Source: Parvicella tangerina
Lineage (GTDB): Bacteria; Bacteroidota; Bacteroidia; Flavobacteriales_D; Parvicellaceae
Assembly: GCF_907165195.1 (NCBI RefSeq)
Contig: NZ_OU015584.1
Span: 2,170,001 to 2,234,000 of the forward strand
Reading direction: 5' to 3'
Length of the DNA: 64,000 bases
The position numbers and the translations under genes are program-made. Positions 51,949-60,591 of the stretch are shown here, piece after piece; position 1 is the stretch's first letter; each line of letters begins with the position of its first letter. Below the pieces are notes generated by a model. The model had not been told where the DNA came from, ran no database searches, and saw only the letters and a program-made list of their open reading frames with translations.

Positions 51949-52942
51949 TGAGCAAGATAAAATATCAATCATTACGCCATTTTACAATGCTGAAGCTTTC
52001 CTTGAGGAGTGCATTCTTTCGATCCAAAGACAGACTTTTACAAGTTGGGAGCTCATTTTAGTCAATGATCAATCTTCAGATCAGAGCAATGAGATTGCGC
52101 TTAAATTCTCACGCAATGACGAACGAATTCACCTTTTTCAAAATGTGAACAAAGGTTTAATACAGGCACTAAGACTTGCTTACAAAAATTCATCTGGAAA
52201 CTATATCACACGCATGGATGCGGATGACAAAATGACAAGCAAGCGATTAGAGTTAATGTTAAATGAGTTAGCAAAGAAAGGTCGGGGACATGTTTGTGTG
52301 GGTAAAGTAAAGTATTACTCAGAATATGAACTCGGTGACGGATACAAGATGTATGAAAAATGGTTGAACGCTTTAACTGAACAGGAAGCTAACTTTGAAG
52401 GCATCTATCGTGAATGCAGCATCCCCTCTCCTAACTTTTTGATCCACAGGAGCGACTTTGAGAGCATAGGAGGTTTTGAAAATGATACCTACCCCGAAGA
52501 TTATGATTTAGCTTTTAGGATGTATAAGCACAAACTTCAGGTCTGTAGCGTAAAGGAAGTCACGCATCACTGGCGTGATCATTCCACACGTTCTACTCGA
52601 ACTCAAGCGCATTACCAACCGATTCGCTTTATCCCCTTGAAGGTGAAGTATTTCTTAGAAATCGATTACGATGATAAACGGCAATTGGTTTTATGGGGAG
52701 CTGGAAAAAAAGGAAAACTAATTGCTCAAGAACTGGTTAAACATCAGGTTGATTTTAAGTGGGTCACCGACAATGAAAAGAAGGTTGGAAAAGATATTTA
52801 TGGAGTGAGACTGGAAGTCAGTCATTCAATTATTGATGAGCAAACACATGTAATCTTGGCAGTTTCCAACCCGCAAGAAATTATGGCCATCGAGCAAACT
52901 CTTAAGTCACAACAAAGCTGTTCATATTGGCCATTTTTTTAA
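51941..52942 (+). CDS. Glycosyltransferase family 2 with C-terminal Rossmann-like domain
   Basis: 333 residues starting with GTG at 51941, which overlaps the lptD stop; the ATG at 51948 is out of frame. GT-A motifs are IITPFYNAEAFLEECILSIQRQTFTSWELILVNDQSSDQS, the DxD-type TRMDADDKM and FENDTYPEDYDLAFRM with the acceptor base ED. After residue about 245 the sequence LVLWGAGKKGKLIAQELVKHQVDFKWVTDN is a Rossmann-like nucleotide-binding fold. Such GT2-Rossmann fusions occur in Bacteroidota glycan loci. Sugar and acceptor are unknown. Confidence 0.8.
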   Translation: MTNEQDKISIITPFYNAEAFLEECILSIQRQTFTSWELILVNDQSSDQSNEIALKFSRNDERIHLFQNVNKGLIQALRLAYKNSSGNYITRMDADDKMTSKRLELMLNELAKKGRGHVCVGKVKYYSEYELGDGYKMYEKWLNALTEQEANFEGIYRECSIPSPNFLIHRSDFESIGGFENDTYPEDYDLAFRMYKHKLQVCSVKEVTHHWRDHSTRSTRTQAHYQPIRFIPLKVKYFLEIDYDDKRQLVLWGAGKKGKLIAQELVKHQVDFKWVTDNEKKVGKDIYGVRLEVSHSIIDEQTHVILAVSNPQEIMAIEQTLKSQQSCSYWPFF

Positions 52943-52952
52943 TTTCCATTTT

Positions 52953-53480
52953 ATGAAAGAGACGTTTGAAAAACTTGCGAAAAAGTACCACGGTAAATTT
53001 ACCTATGAGGACAAACTCAATCCCGTTTTCACGACTTCAACCCCTGGAGTAAAGCACAACCAGCAGACATTCAAACTGTTATTCAATTTAAAATCAGCGG
53101 AAATCGAACTATATAATGGAATGGGAATTATTAATGAAGGTAGAATTGTTAGTTCATTGATGGATATTTCTGAGCATTACGATTTCAGCATCTCATTCAA
53201 GGATCATTTTAGCAGACTATTCCTTTTCGGAAGACCATTCTACAATATCGAATCCAACAACCTTAATGTCAAGGAATTTATTCAAGGGAGTGATAGTTTT
53301 CACGAACTTCTGGTGTTATCAAAAAAGTATAAATTCTATCCAGATACTACAGGAAAAAGTTCTGCTGGCTTTTATGAAATCACAACCGTTTATTCAAATT
53401 TATTTAAAGAAAGAGCGGAACTTCTTGACCCATTGTGTAAGTTTCATATAGATCTAGTAAACTGGTTTCAAGATCTATAA
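52953..53480 (+). CDS. Protein of unknown function
   Basis: 175 residues, no signal peptide or membrane helix. A helical N terminus (ETFEKLAKKYHGKFTYEDKL) is followed by beta-rich segments (HNQQTFKLLFNLKSAEIELYNGMG) and a basic-aromatic region (DHFSRLFLFGRPFYNIESN). It ends with a helix (HIDLVNWFQDL). I do not recognise a family. It converges on the SpoIIE phosphatase gene with a 6 bp overlap. Confidence 0.45.
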   Translation: MKETFEKLAKKYHGKFTYEDKLNPVFTTSTPGVKHNQQTFKLLFNLKSAEIELYNGMGIINEGRIVSSLMDISEHYDFSISFKDHFSRLFLFGRPFYNIESNNLNVKEFIQGSDSFHELLVLSKKYKFYPDTTGKSSAGFYEITTVYSNLFKERAELLDPLCKFHIDLVNWFQDL

Positions 53481-55778
53481 CCTCAACCCAATCACACAAA
53501 CATCATCCACCTGCTCAAAATCAGACATCCACTCTACAAAGGCATCTTCAATCAAGTCTTTTTGTTCATGCATTGGCAAGTGCATATTTGACAACAACAT
53601 CTGCTGGAAAGGTTTATACTTCAACTTCTTTCCTTTCATACCTCCGAACTGATCCGCATAGCCATCGGTGAACACATACAGACAATCTCCTTCAGATAAC
53701 TGCAGCTCATGCGTTGAGAACGGTACAGCATGATCAAACTTACCAATTGGCTGTTTATCAGCCTTGATCACTTCCATCTCTTTAGTATTTTTATGCGCTA
53801 TCCAAAGTGGATTATTGGCCCCAGCAAACTCTACTTTTTTACTTTGTTTATCAATGGCTAGTAAAGCGATATCCATTCCATCTTTAACCTCACCTTCATG
53901 AGAGGCATTAAACGTTTCAATCACCAACTCTCTTAGTTTATTTAGAATATCACCAGGCTTTTTTAATCCGAATTCCTTAACACATCTATTCAGCCCATTT
54001 GCTCCCACAATGCTTACCATTGCGCCCGGAACCCCATGCCCCGTACAATCCACTGCAGCCACATATACTTTACCATCAATATCTGTCATCCAATAAAAAT
54101 CACCAGACACAATATCTTTAGGCTTGAAGAGAATAAAACTATCTCTTAAGTTCTCATAAATATATTGGGAAGTAGGTAAGATAGCCGTTTGAAGACGTTG
54201 AGCATAATGAATAGAGTCCATCACTTCACGGTTCTTTTCCTCAATCAGGTCCTTTTGCAGTTTTAGTTCTTGCGTACGTTTAGCCACTTTATCCTCGAGC
54301 GTATGATTCGCTTCATTCAGATTATCAATCATCTTGTGCAATGATTCCTGCATACTTTTAAAACTCAGTGCAAGAATCCCAATTTCATCTTTCTGCTCCA
54401 CTTTTACTTCTACATCCCAGTTTCCACGAGCCAATTCACGAGAGGTTTTTGTAAGTGACTTGATAGGCTTGGTAATTTGTCTGGCAACGAAAAATGAAAT
54501 GATCAAAATAATCAAGATTGTAACACCAAAAAAGAATAAGATCTGATCCCTGAGGCGGGTAATTGGAGCATAAGCTTCTGCTTTGTCAATCTCTGACATG
54601 ATCACCCAATTAAGCCCTCTAATATTAAGCGGCTTATAAGAAGACAACACTTCTACTCCTCTGTAGTCTTCAAAAATCTTCGTATTAGACTCACCGTTCA
54701 GTGCTGCGATCGTACCTTCTGTTCTCACTTCTTGCAAACCAATACAGGAGTGGAACGCTTGAATTTTATCAATGGTTTCCTTAGGAGTTCCAATTTCTTC
54801 TATCATCTTAAAATAGTTCTCCCTATCCTCTATTAAAAATCTCGATTGATTTCTCAGCGTATAATCTTCACTCACCAAATACGTCTCTCCGCTCTCACCA
54901 AGTCCTACGTTCATCCACTCCTGGCGATTCGTCATTATATTATTGATCTTCTCAATAGGCATTTGAAAAGCTAAAACGCCAATGCATTCATCACCATCAA
55001 AAATAGGCGAAGCCATAAAAGCGGCAGGTGCGTTATAAGAAGGTTCATAAGGTTGGAAGTCGATAACGGTTACAAAATTATCATCGTGAGAACCAACAGC
55101 AGCTTTATAAACATTTGCCAAATTAGAATTCGAGAACTTACCATCTTTTAAGGATGTACCATAGTCTACTTCCTTAAATACGGTATAGACAATATCTCCA
55201 GACTTACTGTCAATGAGGAAAATATCATAGTAGCCGAATTTCTCTAAAAAATCCTTAAAAAGCGGATGATAATAGGTATGTGTCTGCGTATAACTCAGCG
55301 AATCCTCAACATACGTTAGGTTGTGTTTTTCACCTATAGGATTAGGATTCTCAGCAATATAGATGTTTTGTAATATTTCGCCTGATTCATGCTCAATGAT
55401 AAAATCTTCTGCCTTGTTTTCAATGGTTGAATTATCATTTAATCTGTCTATGAATTCACTTTCATAATATTGATGAAGATGCTCTAGATCATGATGCGTT
55501 GAATCAATTTCAGAAGGAACCAATTTAAATCCTTCTTTGAAATCTTTCATTGCTTCTATCACCGTTCTGTTCTGGGAATAGGAAATGATTTGATTTTCAA
55601 TTTGAACGAAGTAATCCTCAATTTGAGAAGCCTTCATCTCTCTTACCGCAGTAAGTCGATTAAACGATTCTTCCTGCAATCCGGTTTTTCCTTGTTGATA
55701 GGAAATCCAACCAATGATGGACACCGATATCAAGCTAATTGCGACAAAAGTCAGGGTAAGTTTTAAACCTATTTTCAT
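53475..55778 (-). CDS. Membrane sensor protein with HAMP and SpoIIE (PP2C) phosphatase
   Basis: 767 residues. A membrane helix at about 6-24 is followed by a large periplasmic region (about 35-390), probably a double Cache-type sensor (ESGETYLVSEDYTLRNQS, GLNWVIMSEIDKAEA), then a second helix (ILFFFGVTILIILIISFFVA) and a HAMP linker (ARQITKPIKSLTKTSRELARGNW). A coiled segment leads to a PP2C/SpoIIE phosphatase with the metal motifs FYWMTDIDGKVYVAAVDCTGHGVPGAM, DGMDIALLAID, FTDGYADQFGG and the final DDVCVIGLRL. The domain order resembles SiaA, so the SiaC-like protein at 7713-8093 is a possible substrate. No substrate gene adjoins. Confidence 0.85.
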   Translation of the reverse strand: MKIGLKLTLTFVAISLISVSIIGWISYQQGKTGLQEESFNRLTAVREMKASQIEDYFVQIENQIISYSQNRTVIEAMKDFKEGFKLVPSEIDSTHHDLEHLHQYYESEFIDRLNDNSTIENKAEDFIIEHESGEILQNIYIAENPNPIGEKHNLTYVEDSLSYTQTHTYYHPLFKDFLEKFGYYDIFLIDSKSGDIVYTVFKEVDYGTSLKDGKFSNSNLANVYKAAVGSHDDNFVTVIDFQPYEPSYNAPAAFMASPIFDGDECIGVLAFQMPIEKINNIMTNRQEWMNVGLGESGETYLVSEDYTLRNQSRFLIEDRENYFKMIEEIGTPKETIDKIQAFHSCIGLQEVRTEGTIAALNGESNTKIFEDYRGVEVLSSYKPLNIRGLNWVIMSEIDKAEAYAPITRLRDQILFFFGVTILIILIISFFVARQITKPIKSLTKTSRELARGNWDVEVKVEQKDEIGILALSFKSMQESLHKMIDNLNEANHTLEDKVAKRTQELKLQKDLIEEKNREVMDSIHYAQRLQTAILPTSQYIYENLRDSFILFKPKDIVSGDFYWMTDIDGKVYVAAVDCTGHGVPGAMVSIVGANGLNRCVKEFGLKKPGDILNKLRELVIETFNASHEGEVKDGMDIALLAIDKQSKKVEFAGANNPLWIAHKNTKEMEVIKADKQPIGKFDHAVPFSTHELQLSEGDCLYVFTDGYADQFGGMKGKKLKYKPFQQMLLSNMHLPMHEQKDLIEDAFVEWMSDFEQVDDVCVIGLRL

Positions 55779-55868
55779 GAGTTTCAGTAGCTAGTGAACA
55801 GTCAAATGTAATAAAATAATGCGACCCCAAATAATTGAAGTTTTATTGATATTTTTTATCATTTTCGA

Positions 55869-55897
55869 TTGCATAAATGCGGAAATAATTATATTTG
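55869..55897 (+). promoter_or_regulatory. Promoter of tRNA-His
   Basis: A -33-like TTG at 55869-55871 and TATATTTG (TAnnTTTG) at 55890-55897 are separated by 18 bp, the spacing of the Bacteroidota housekeeping promoter. The -7 box is 30 bp before the mature tRNA end. Confidence 0.7.
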
Positions 55898-55927
55898 CAG
55901 CCCGATTTACTGTGGTAATCGAAAAAT

Positions 55928-56001
55928 GGTGGTTGTAGCTCAGCTGGTAGAGCGCTAGATTGTGGTTCTAGATGTCGCGGGTTCGAGCCCCGTCTTCCAC
56001 C
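55928..56001 (+). tRNA. tRNA-His(GTG)
   Basis: The cloverleaf is visible: D-stem GCTC/GAGC, anticodon stem CTAGA/TCTAG with loop TTGTGGT and anticodon GTG, and T-stem GCGGG/CCCGT with loop TTCGAGC. The extra 5' G (G-1) and discriminator C73 needed for histidine identity are present. The acceptor stem is not perfect: positions 5 and 6 (TT) face TT at 67 and 68. The 3' part overlaps the minus-strand recombinase gene, whose stop lies in the anticodon stem. This is the left boundary of the mobile element. Confidence 0.9.
55955..56001. other. Probable attachment site (attL) in the tRNA-His 3' half
   Basis: The recombinase gene starts from the right and ends in this segment, which is the 3' half of tRNA-His. 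An integration at this tRNA would leave a repeat of it at the far end of the element, which lies outside the window. The exact core cannot be set. Confidence 0.5.
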
Positions 56002-57571
56002 CTACATGGGGGATTTCACTTAAAAAAGTGGAATCCCCTTTTTTATTTCCCTTCAAAAGCCTTGCTAACTCTGGGATTGGTGAAAAGAAGGTGTTAATTC
56101 TTGGAGTTCGAACTCTATCATGCTTCCGATTGTAGATAATTCCCTCTGGAAACAGCATTTCTTGAAAAGCTCGCTTTGTATGCAAATCTCCCTTTTCCCA
56201 CATTTTCAGGAGGTTTGAGCATATATTTGTGGCAAAATCTATCACTTTTGAGAGGTTCGAACTATTCAGGGTAGTATTGCTGAGTTCTTTTTGAATTCCG
56301 TCCTGCTCTTTCTGGAATTTCTTCTTGAATTTCTCGTACATTTCCTTATCAATTTCTCCTACAACATATCGTTCTTCGATCTTTTCAATCTTGGATAATG
56401 TTTCCTGCAAACTCTTTTTTAGAAGTTTCTTTTGATTGAGTTGTTGCTCAAAGAAATTTTCAAATTGTTCCTCTAGTGAAATTTTGATGATCTCTAATTC
56501 TTCCTTGGCAATAACGAATGATTCAAGCATCCCTTTAAAAAGACTGTGCATTGCTTTTGCACTTCTATTATTCTTACAACCTCTTGTTCTACACTTGTAA
56601 TAGTACAGCCCTTTTCTTTTAGCTAAATAACCTGTAATTGTTCCTTGACAATGGTCACACTTGGTAAATACCTTTAAAGGGAGGTTTTCATTATTAGGCT
56701 CTTTGGTGTAGCCCTGAGAACGGTTTTCTTCTCTAATTCCATTTACAGTTAGAAATAGATCAACAGGAACCATTGGCTCATGGTGTCCTTTAATTACTTG
56801 GTCAGGAATCATTTTACTGGTAATAGCTCCACAATAGAAAGGATTTGAGAAGAGATTGTTCAATCTACGCTCATCAATCTTCATACCCATCTTTTTGAGC
56901 TTTCTGGTTATATCAGCATTGGACATTTTCTTGTAGGCTTTCCATTCAAACGCCTTTCGGAGTAGTTTTCCCTCATCACTAACAACCAATTGTCTTTCGT
57001 TTGCTCTTCCTCCCTTATTCAAATCAATATATCCTCTTGGTGCTTCCCAGATCCAATATCCTTTTAATAGCATTTCTTTCATCCCTGCCATGGACTTCTC
57101 ACGTCTCATTTCGTTATCCATTTGACTAAATAGAAATAGAATCTTCTGTTGGAACGATCCTGAAGGAGTTGTTGGATCAAGTTCTTGAGTAACAGCTAAC
57201 GTGATTACTCCATACTTTTTGAGAAGGTCATCTGCAATTTGGGCTCCGTTAATTCCAGAACGAGAAAAACGCTCGTAAGAATAAACGATTACATACGTAA
57301 TATTCTTAGAGCGTTTAACAAAGTTCAACATTCTATTGAACTCCTTTCTATCATCTGTTTTTGCAGATTCGTAAGTACCTCCGAAATAACCTACTACATT
57401 GAGATCTCTTTTTCGTGCGTAATTTTCACAATGTTTCTTTTGTGAACCAAGACTGGTGTTATCTTCTTGCTCGGCTGATGATACACGTGTATAGATTACT
57501 GCGTTCTTGCCATCATTTATGGGCTTGTCACTTTTTGGTGCGAATTGCTGTAATAAATTCAAATCTTTCAT
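55955..57571 (-). CDS. Large serine recombinase/integrase
   Basis: 538 residues. An N-terminal resolvase catalytic domain opens with AVIYTRVSSAEQEDNTSLGSQ (nucleophile Ser31), has the VIVYSYERFSRSG helix and continues to about residue 165. A recombinase domain follows (GYWIWEAPRGYIDLNK, NADITRKLKKMG, NNLFSNPFYCGAI), then a zinc ribbon (CDHCQGTITGY, CRTRGCKN) and a coiled coil (EEQFENFFEQQLNQKKLL). It catalyses site-specific integration and excision. Its C-terminal end (GWKTGLEPATSRTTI) is read from the antisense of tRNA-His, so the gene ends inside the attachment site. Transcription of the tRNA and the recombinase is convergent. Confidence 0.85.
   Translation of the reverse strand: MKDLNLLQQFAPKSDKPINDGKNAVIYTRVSSAEQEDNTSLGSQKKHCENYARKRDLNVVGYFGGTYESAKTDDRKEFNRMLNFVKRSKNITYVIVYSYERFSRSGINGAQIADDLLKKYGVITLAVTQELDPTTPSGSFQQKILFLFSQMDNEMRREKSMAGMKEMLLKGYWIWEAPRGYIDLNKGGRANERQLVVSDEGKLLRKAFEWKAYKKMSNADITRKLKKMGMKIDERRLNNLFSNPFYCGAITSKMIPDQVIKGHHEPMVPVDLFLTVNGIREENRSQGYTKEPNNENLPLKVFTKCDHCQGTITGYLAKRKGLYYYKCRTRGCKNNRSAKAMHSLFKGMLESFVIAKEELEIIKISLEEQFENFFEQQLNQKKLLKKSLQETLSKIEKIEERYVVGEIDKEMYEKFKKKFQKEQDGIQKELSNTTLNSSNLSKVIDFATNICSNLLKMWEKGDLHTKRAFQEMLFPEGIIYNRKHDRVRTPRINTFFSPIPELARLLKGNKKGDSTFLSEIPHVGWKTGLEPATSRTTI
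56009..56046 (+). terminator. Terminator after tRNA-His
   Basis: GGGGATT-T-CACTT and AAGTG-G-AATCCCC form a stem of about 13 bp including one G-T pair, followed by TTTTTTAT on the plus strand. It lies inside the recombinase coding region, 8 bp beyond the tRNA, so it belongs to the element side of the junction. Confidence 0.8.
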
Positions 57572-57685
57572 ATCTCAAGTATTGTGAAGAAAGTCTTGAA
57601 CTAGCAGCTATATTCGTTCAGACTTTCTTCAGATTATTATCATGTCTTGTTGACTTCTCCATTTTTTGAGCTTTAAAACTTCGTT

Positions 57686-57892
57686 TTAAAAATCGCTGCT
57701 TTGTGCAGAGATAAAGGATTCTAGGATCAAAATTGTAATTTTCTCTACGTTCTTTATCAACAGAAAATATTGTTCCTCAGTTATGTCCTTGTATTTTGGA
57801 ATTAGACGTACTTTTTCCAGAGGCATACGTTTCATAAGCCTTTCAGTAGCATTTTTGATCTTATGTTCACTCGGCTTACGCATTGTGAACAT
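57686..57892 (-). CDS. Small protein of unknown function, mobile-element gene
   Basis: About 64-68 residues. The start is one of two close ATGs, at 57892 or 57883; either overlaps the upstream patatin gene's 3' end by 8-17 bp, typical of coupled translation. The sequence is highly basic in the first half (ATERLMKRMPLEKVRLIPK) and has a C-terminal helix (LLIKNVEKITILILESF). It could be a small regulator or a component of the neighbouring patatin module. No family recognised. Confidence 0.5.
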   Translation of the reverse strand: MFTMRKPSEHKIKNATERLMKRMPLEKVRLIPKYKDITEEQYFLLIKNVEKITILILESFISAQSSDF

Positions 57893-59054
57893 CTTTTTTA
57901 TCGAACGCCAACTGAGCCATTGTACGTCCATGGATCATTCTATTGGCAATTAATTTCTCGTTTGCGACCAAAGAGCTTCCCATATCAATTCCCTTGCTAG
58001 GGTTGATAATCACGGCATCAAAATCCTTGATTTGATGTTTGTCGCTCCCGAAAAGGACAATTTCACTATCCCAAGCTTGCGCTTGTTTCACAACATCATT
58101 CAGCTTAGTAAAATGCTCAACATCATTATTAAACACTTCTGTAATTGCAATCTCATATACTGATCGAGCTGCAATAGCTGCGATTGATTTTCCTGAGTAG
58201 TCCTCCACTTTGGGTGTTCCACTATTGCAATTGATTACAATAATCTTGTATTCAGAGTTTGGATCTTGGTTGATTAACTTAATCACATCACCTAAAGGCG
58301 ATACATTTCTTACACCTCCATCAACATTGTTCTTACTGGTGTACACTCCATTCTTTCCATAGAAGGATACCGATTCAACAGGATTCCAGATCATTGGAAT
58401 TGCCGTTGAAGCTAATACCCCTTGATGAAAGTCTTTATCTGAGTAAAACTCGGAATGCTTAACAGAGTGATATGCTCCAGTATCTAATGAAACGAACCCA
58501 CACATATAGATTGTGTCCATAATTGTTGAGCGATCCAAGTATTTATCTAACTTCTTAGATAATGGCGTGTTATCCGCTATTGATCTGAACTTAGGCAGAT
58601 TCAATTGGATAGATTTTTCTACTTGCTTTAGGGCGTTCTCTATGATTTTTGCCCTTTGCTTCTTTGAGAATACCAACCCTAACTTTTTGAAGAAGTTTAA
58701 TTGAATATTGACTTCTGGTAGTAACTTCTTAACCAGTTTCTTTAGATCAACTTTTAATTTGATCTTGTCGGACTTACTGGTAGTATCAATAAACTCGGAA
58801 GTATAGATTTCACTTACTCCATTTCTTCCAATCTGATTTACCCATAGATCATTTAACAAATCAAGTTGATTCATAGCTAACAATGCACCATTCAATGCAC
58901 CTACACTTACACCTGCAATCAAATCAAACTTCATAGGAGAATCTAGTCCAGATATACTTTTCCAGTTCTCATTAATGTAGTTTAATGCTCCTAGTTGGAA
59001 AGCTCCATTAAAGCCACCACCAGATAAAACCAATGCAAATTTTTTCTTTTTCAT
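57876..59054 (-). CDS. Cytoplasmic patatin-like phospholipase, mobile-element gene
   Basis: 392 residues. A complete patatin active site is visible: oxyanion loop LSGGGFNGAFQLGAL at about 10-24, nucleophile elbow GVSVG near 49-53, and the catalytic Asp in the VDGGV motif near 243. There is no signal peptide. Patatin enzymes of this sort hydrolyse membrane phospholipids and serve as effectors in some anti-phage systems (for example CapV in CBASS). No cyclase of that kind is adjacent here. Between the elbow and the DGG motif lies a long insertion (about 75-190) rich in Lys. Its 3' end overlaps the small downstream gene. Confidence 0.85.
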   Translation of the reverse strand: MKKKKFALVLSGGGFNGAFQLGALNYINENWKSISGLDSPMKFDLIAGVSVGALNGALLAMNQLDLLNDLWVNQIGRNGVSEIYTSEFIDTTSKSDKIKLKVDLKKLVKKLLPEVNIQLNFFKKLGLVFSKKQRAKIIENALKQVEKSIQLNLPKFRSIADNTPLSKKLDKYLDRSTIMDTIYMCGFVSLDTGAYHSVKHSEFYSDKDFHQGVLASTAIPMIWNPVESVSFYGKNGVYTSKNNVDGGVRNVSPLGDVIKLINQDPNSEYKIIVINCNSGTPKVEDYSGKSIAAIAARSVYEIAITEVFNNDVEHFTKLNDVVKQAQAWDSEIVLFGSDKHQIKDFDAVIINPSKGIDMGSSLVANEKLIANRMIHGRTMAQLAFDKKDVHNA

Positions 59055-59090
59055 TTTTCAATGTTTTAAAGGATTAATAATGCTTTCAGC

Positions 59091-60581
59091 CTAGCTGAAA
59101 ATGTTTACTTCTCCTCCTTGATTGAATCGTCCAAATTGGACTGCCTTGCCTTTTTCTGGTACTTCAATAACCACATCTACATCATGCTGAAATTCATTTC
59201 CCCCTCTGAAATTTCCAAGCTTTGTGGTTTGAAATATGTTGATGAATGAAGTATTCGGAAATGATCTGGATAGTTCTTCTAAATCTTCAGGTGCTAACCC
59301 TAGTTTATTTACGCTATCCAAGAACACAAAATCATAATCATTCAAATATTCTGGTAAATAATCGCTCACGTATAAATCAGGATGAGCGACTTTTTTGTCT
59401 TTGAGTTTTTGTTGCAATGTGTCGTCAATTCCCTCTTCACGTGCAACATAAAGTACTGTTCCATGGTTACGAGCCAAATACCCTGCAAAGTCCACAGCTA
59501 AATATGATTTTCCCATTTTTGGTTTACCGAAAATCATAGCCTTAAATCCTTTAGATGGGTCTCCGATAAGCTTTAGCCACTTGCCTTTGAACCCTAATTT
59601 GTGAAAGTCCAGGTTTATGATGTCCGTACTACTCATAATTGTATTTCTCGGAACTGTATTTTCTTCAATTCCGTTGAGCATTTCGCAATCACACCCCTCA
59701 ACAATCCCTTGAAGCCCGTTGAGTTCTTTTGATGAAACAATCAACTGTCCCTGTGCAGGGTTCTTTTTTACAAACGATTTTAATGTTGACATAATCTGAT
59801 CGACTTGTGACCAGTATTTATCTTTTTTAGTCAACTTATTTGTATTAATCGCTCTCGCAATTCGGTTGTAGAGATTCTTTGCTTTATCATTCGGAATAAG
59901 CTTTCCTTGAAGATTGATATAGCTCTTGATAAACTTTACAGATCGAAGTTCAGCTTGTTTTCCCACTAAGGTTAAATAGTGAGACCTTTTCTTTTCTGAC
60001 AACTCAATTTTAATACTATCATTTGCCGACTTGAATTTTCCCATCAGATTAATTAAACTGTCTTGTATCTCCATAATCTCTTTCGCATGAGGAGATGTTT
60101 TTCGGATACGTTTTTCGGTAATCGCTCTTTGTAAGGCGTTAATGAATAGCCTAATTTGATTTTGAGTTTTCACCTTATCGTGCATTAAAGCAAATCGCTT
60201 AATCAGTTTTAGTTCAGGACTAATCAACTCGACTTTATCTGCTTTTTGATAGGCTTCTTCTCGTTTGCTTAATTTAGAAGTTCTACTACTTGAAGTAGTT
60301 GTTCTTCTTCTTGTAGTCGGTTTTCTGGTAGTCTGCTTCGACTTTGTAGCGGTGAGTTTTGTTTTAGTTTCCTTTGGCTTATTTGAATTTACAAACTCGT
60401 TTAACTTTGATAAATACAAGTCAACCGTCTTTTTAATTGAATCGCTTGCATGATAAGCATCCCATGAAGCTCCATCTTGTGTTACCTTATCTACAAATGA
60501 CCATCCCTTTTTTAAAGTTTCTGGCAATGATGAAAGTTGTAACGACTTCTTCTCTGTATAATAATTTGTTATTGTAATCAT
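59091..60581 (-). CDS. RecA-fold ATPase with long N-terminal region, mobile-element gene
   Basis: 496 residues. Residues 1-70 form a small conserved-looking domain; residues 70-110 are a basic low-complexity linker (TTRKPTTRRRTTTSSSRTSK), probably DNA-contacting. Residues about 110-290 are helical. The C-terminal 150 residues are a RecA/RadA-like ATPase core: Walker A GKPKMGKS at 352-359, Walker B DFVFLDS near 418-424. Such proteins accompany replication or transfer modules in Bacteroidota mobile elements. It is 10 bp downstream of the helicase gene and 36 bp upstream of the patatin gene, so the four genes probably form one transcript. Confidence 0.7.
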   Translation of the reverse strand: MITITNYYTEKKSLQLSSLPETLKKGWSFVDKVTQDGASWDAYHASDSIKKTVDLYLSKLNEFVNSNKPKETKTKLTATKSKQTTRKPTTRRRTTTSSSRTSKLSKREEAYQKADKVELISPELKLIKRFALMHDKVKTQNQIRLFINALQRAITEKRIRKTSPHAKEIMEIQDSLINLMGKFKSANDSIKIELSEKKRSHYLTLVGKQAELRSVKFIKSYINLQGKLIPNDKAKNLYNRIARAINTNKLTKKDKYWSQVDQIMSTLKSFVKKNPAQGQLIVSSKELNGLQGIVEGCDCEMLNGIEENTVPRNTIMSSTDIINLDFHKLGFKGKWLKLIGDPSKGFKAMIFGKPKMGKSYLAVDFAGYLARNHGTVLYVAREEGIDDTLQQKLKDKKVAHPDLYVSDYLPEYLNDYDFVFLDSVNKLGLAPEDLEELSRSFPNTSFINIFQTTKLGNFRGGNEFQHDVDVVIEVPEKGKAVQFGRFNQGGEVNIFS

Positions 60582-60591
60582 GGCGTACTTT

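Noticed and set aside
55955-56001. The C-terminal residues GLEPATSRTT as a conserved protein motif
   Set aside because: They are the antisense translation of the tRNA-His gene; similar tails occur in many genes that end in tRNA genes.
57876-59054. CBASS defence operon
   Set aside because: No CD-NTase or Cap2/Cap3 gene is visible next to the patatin.
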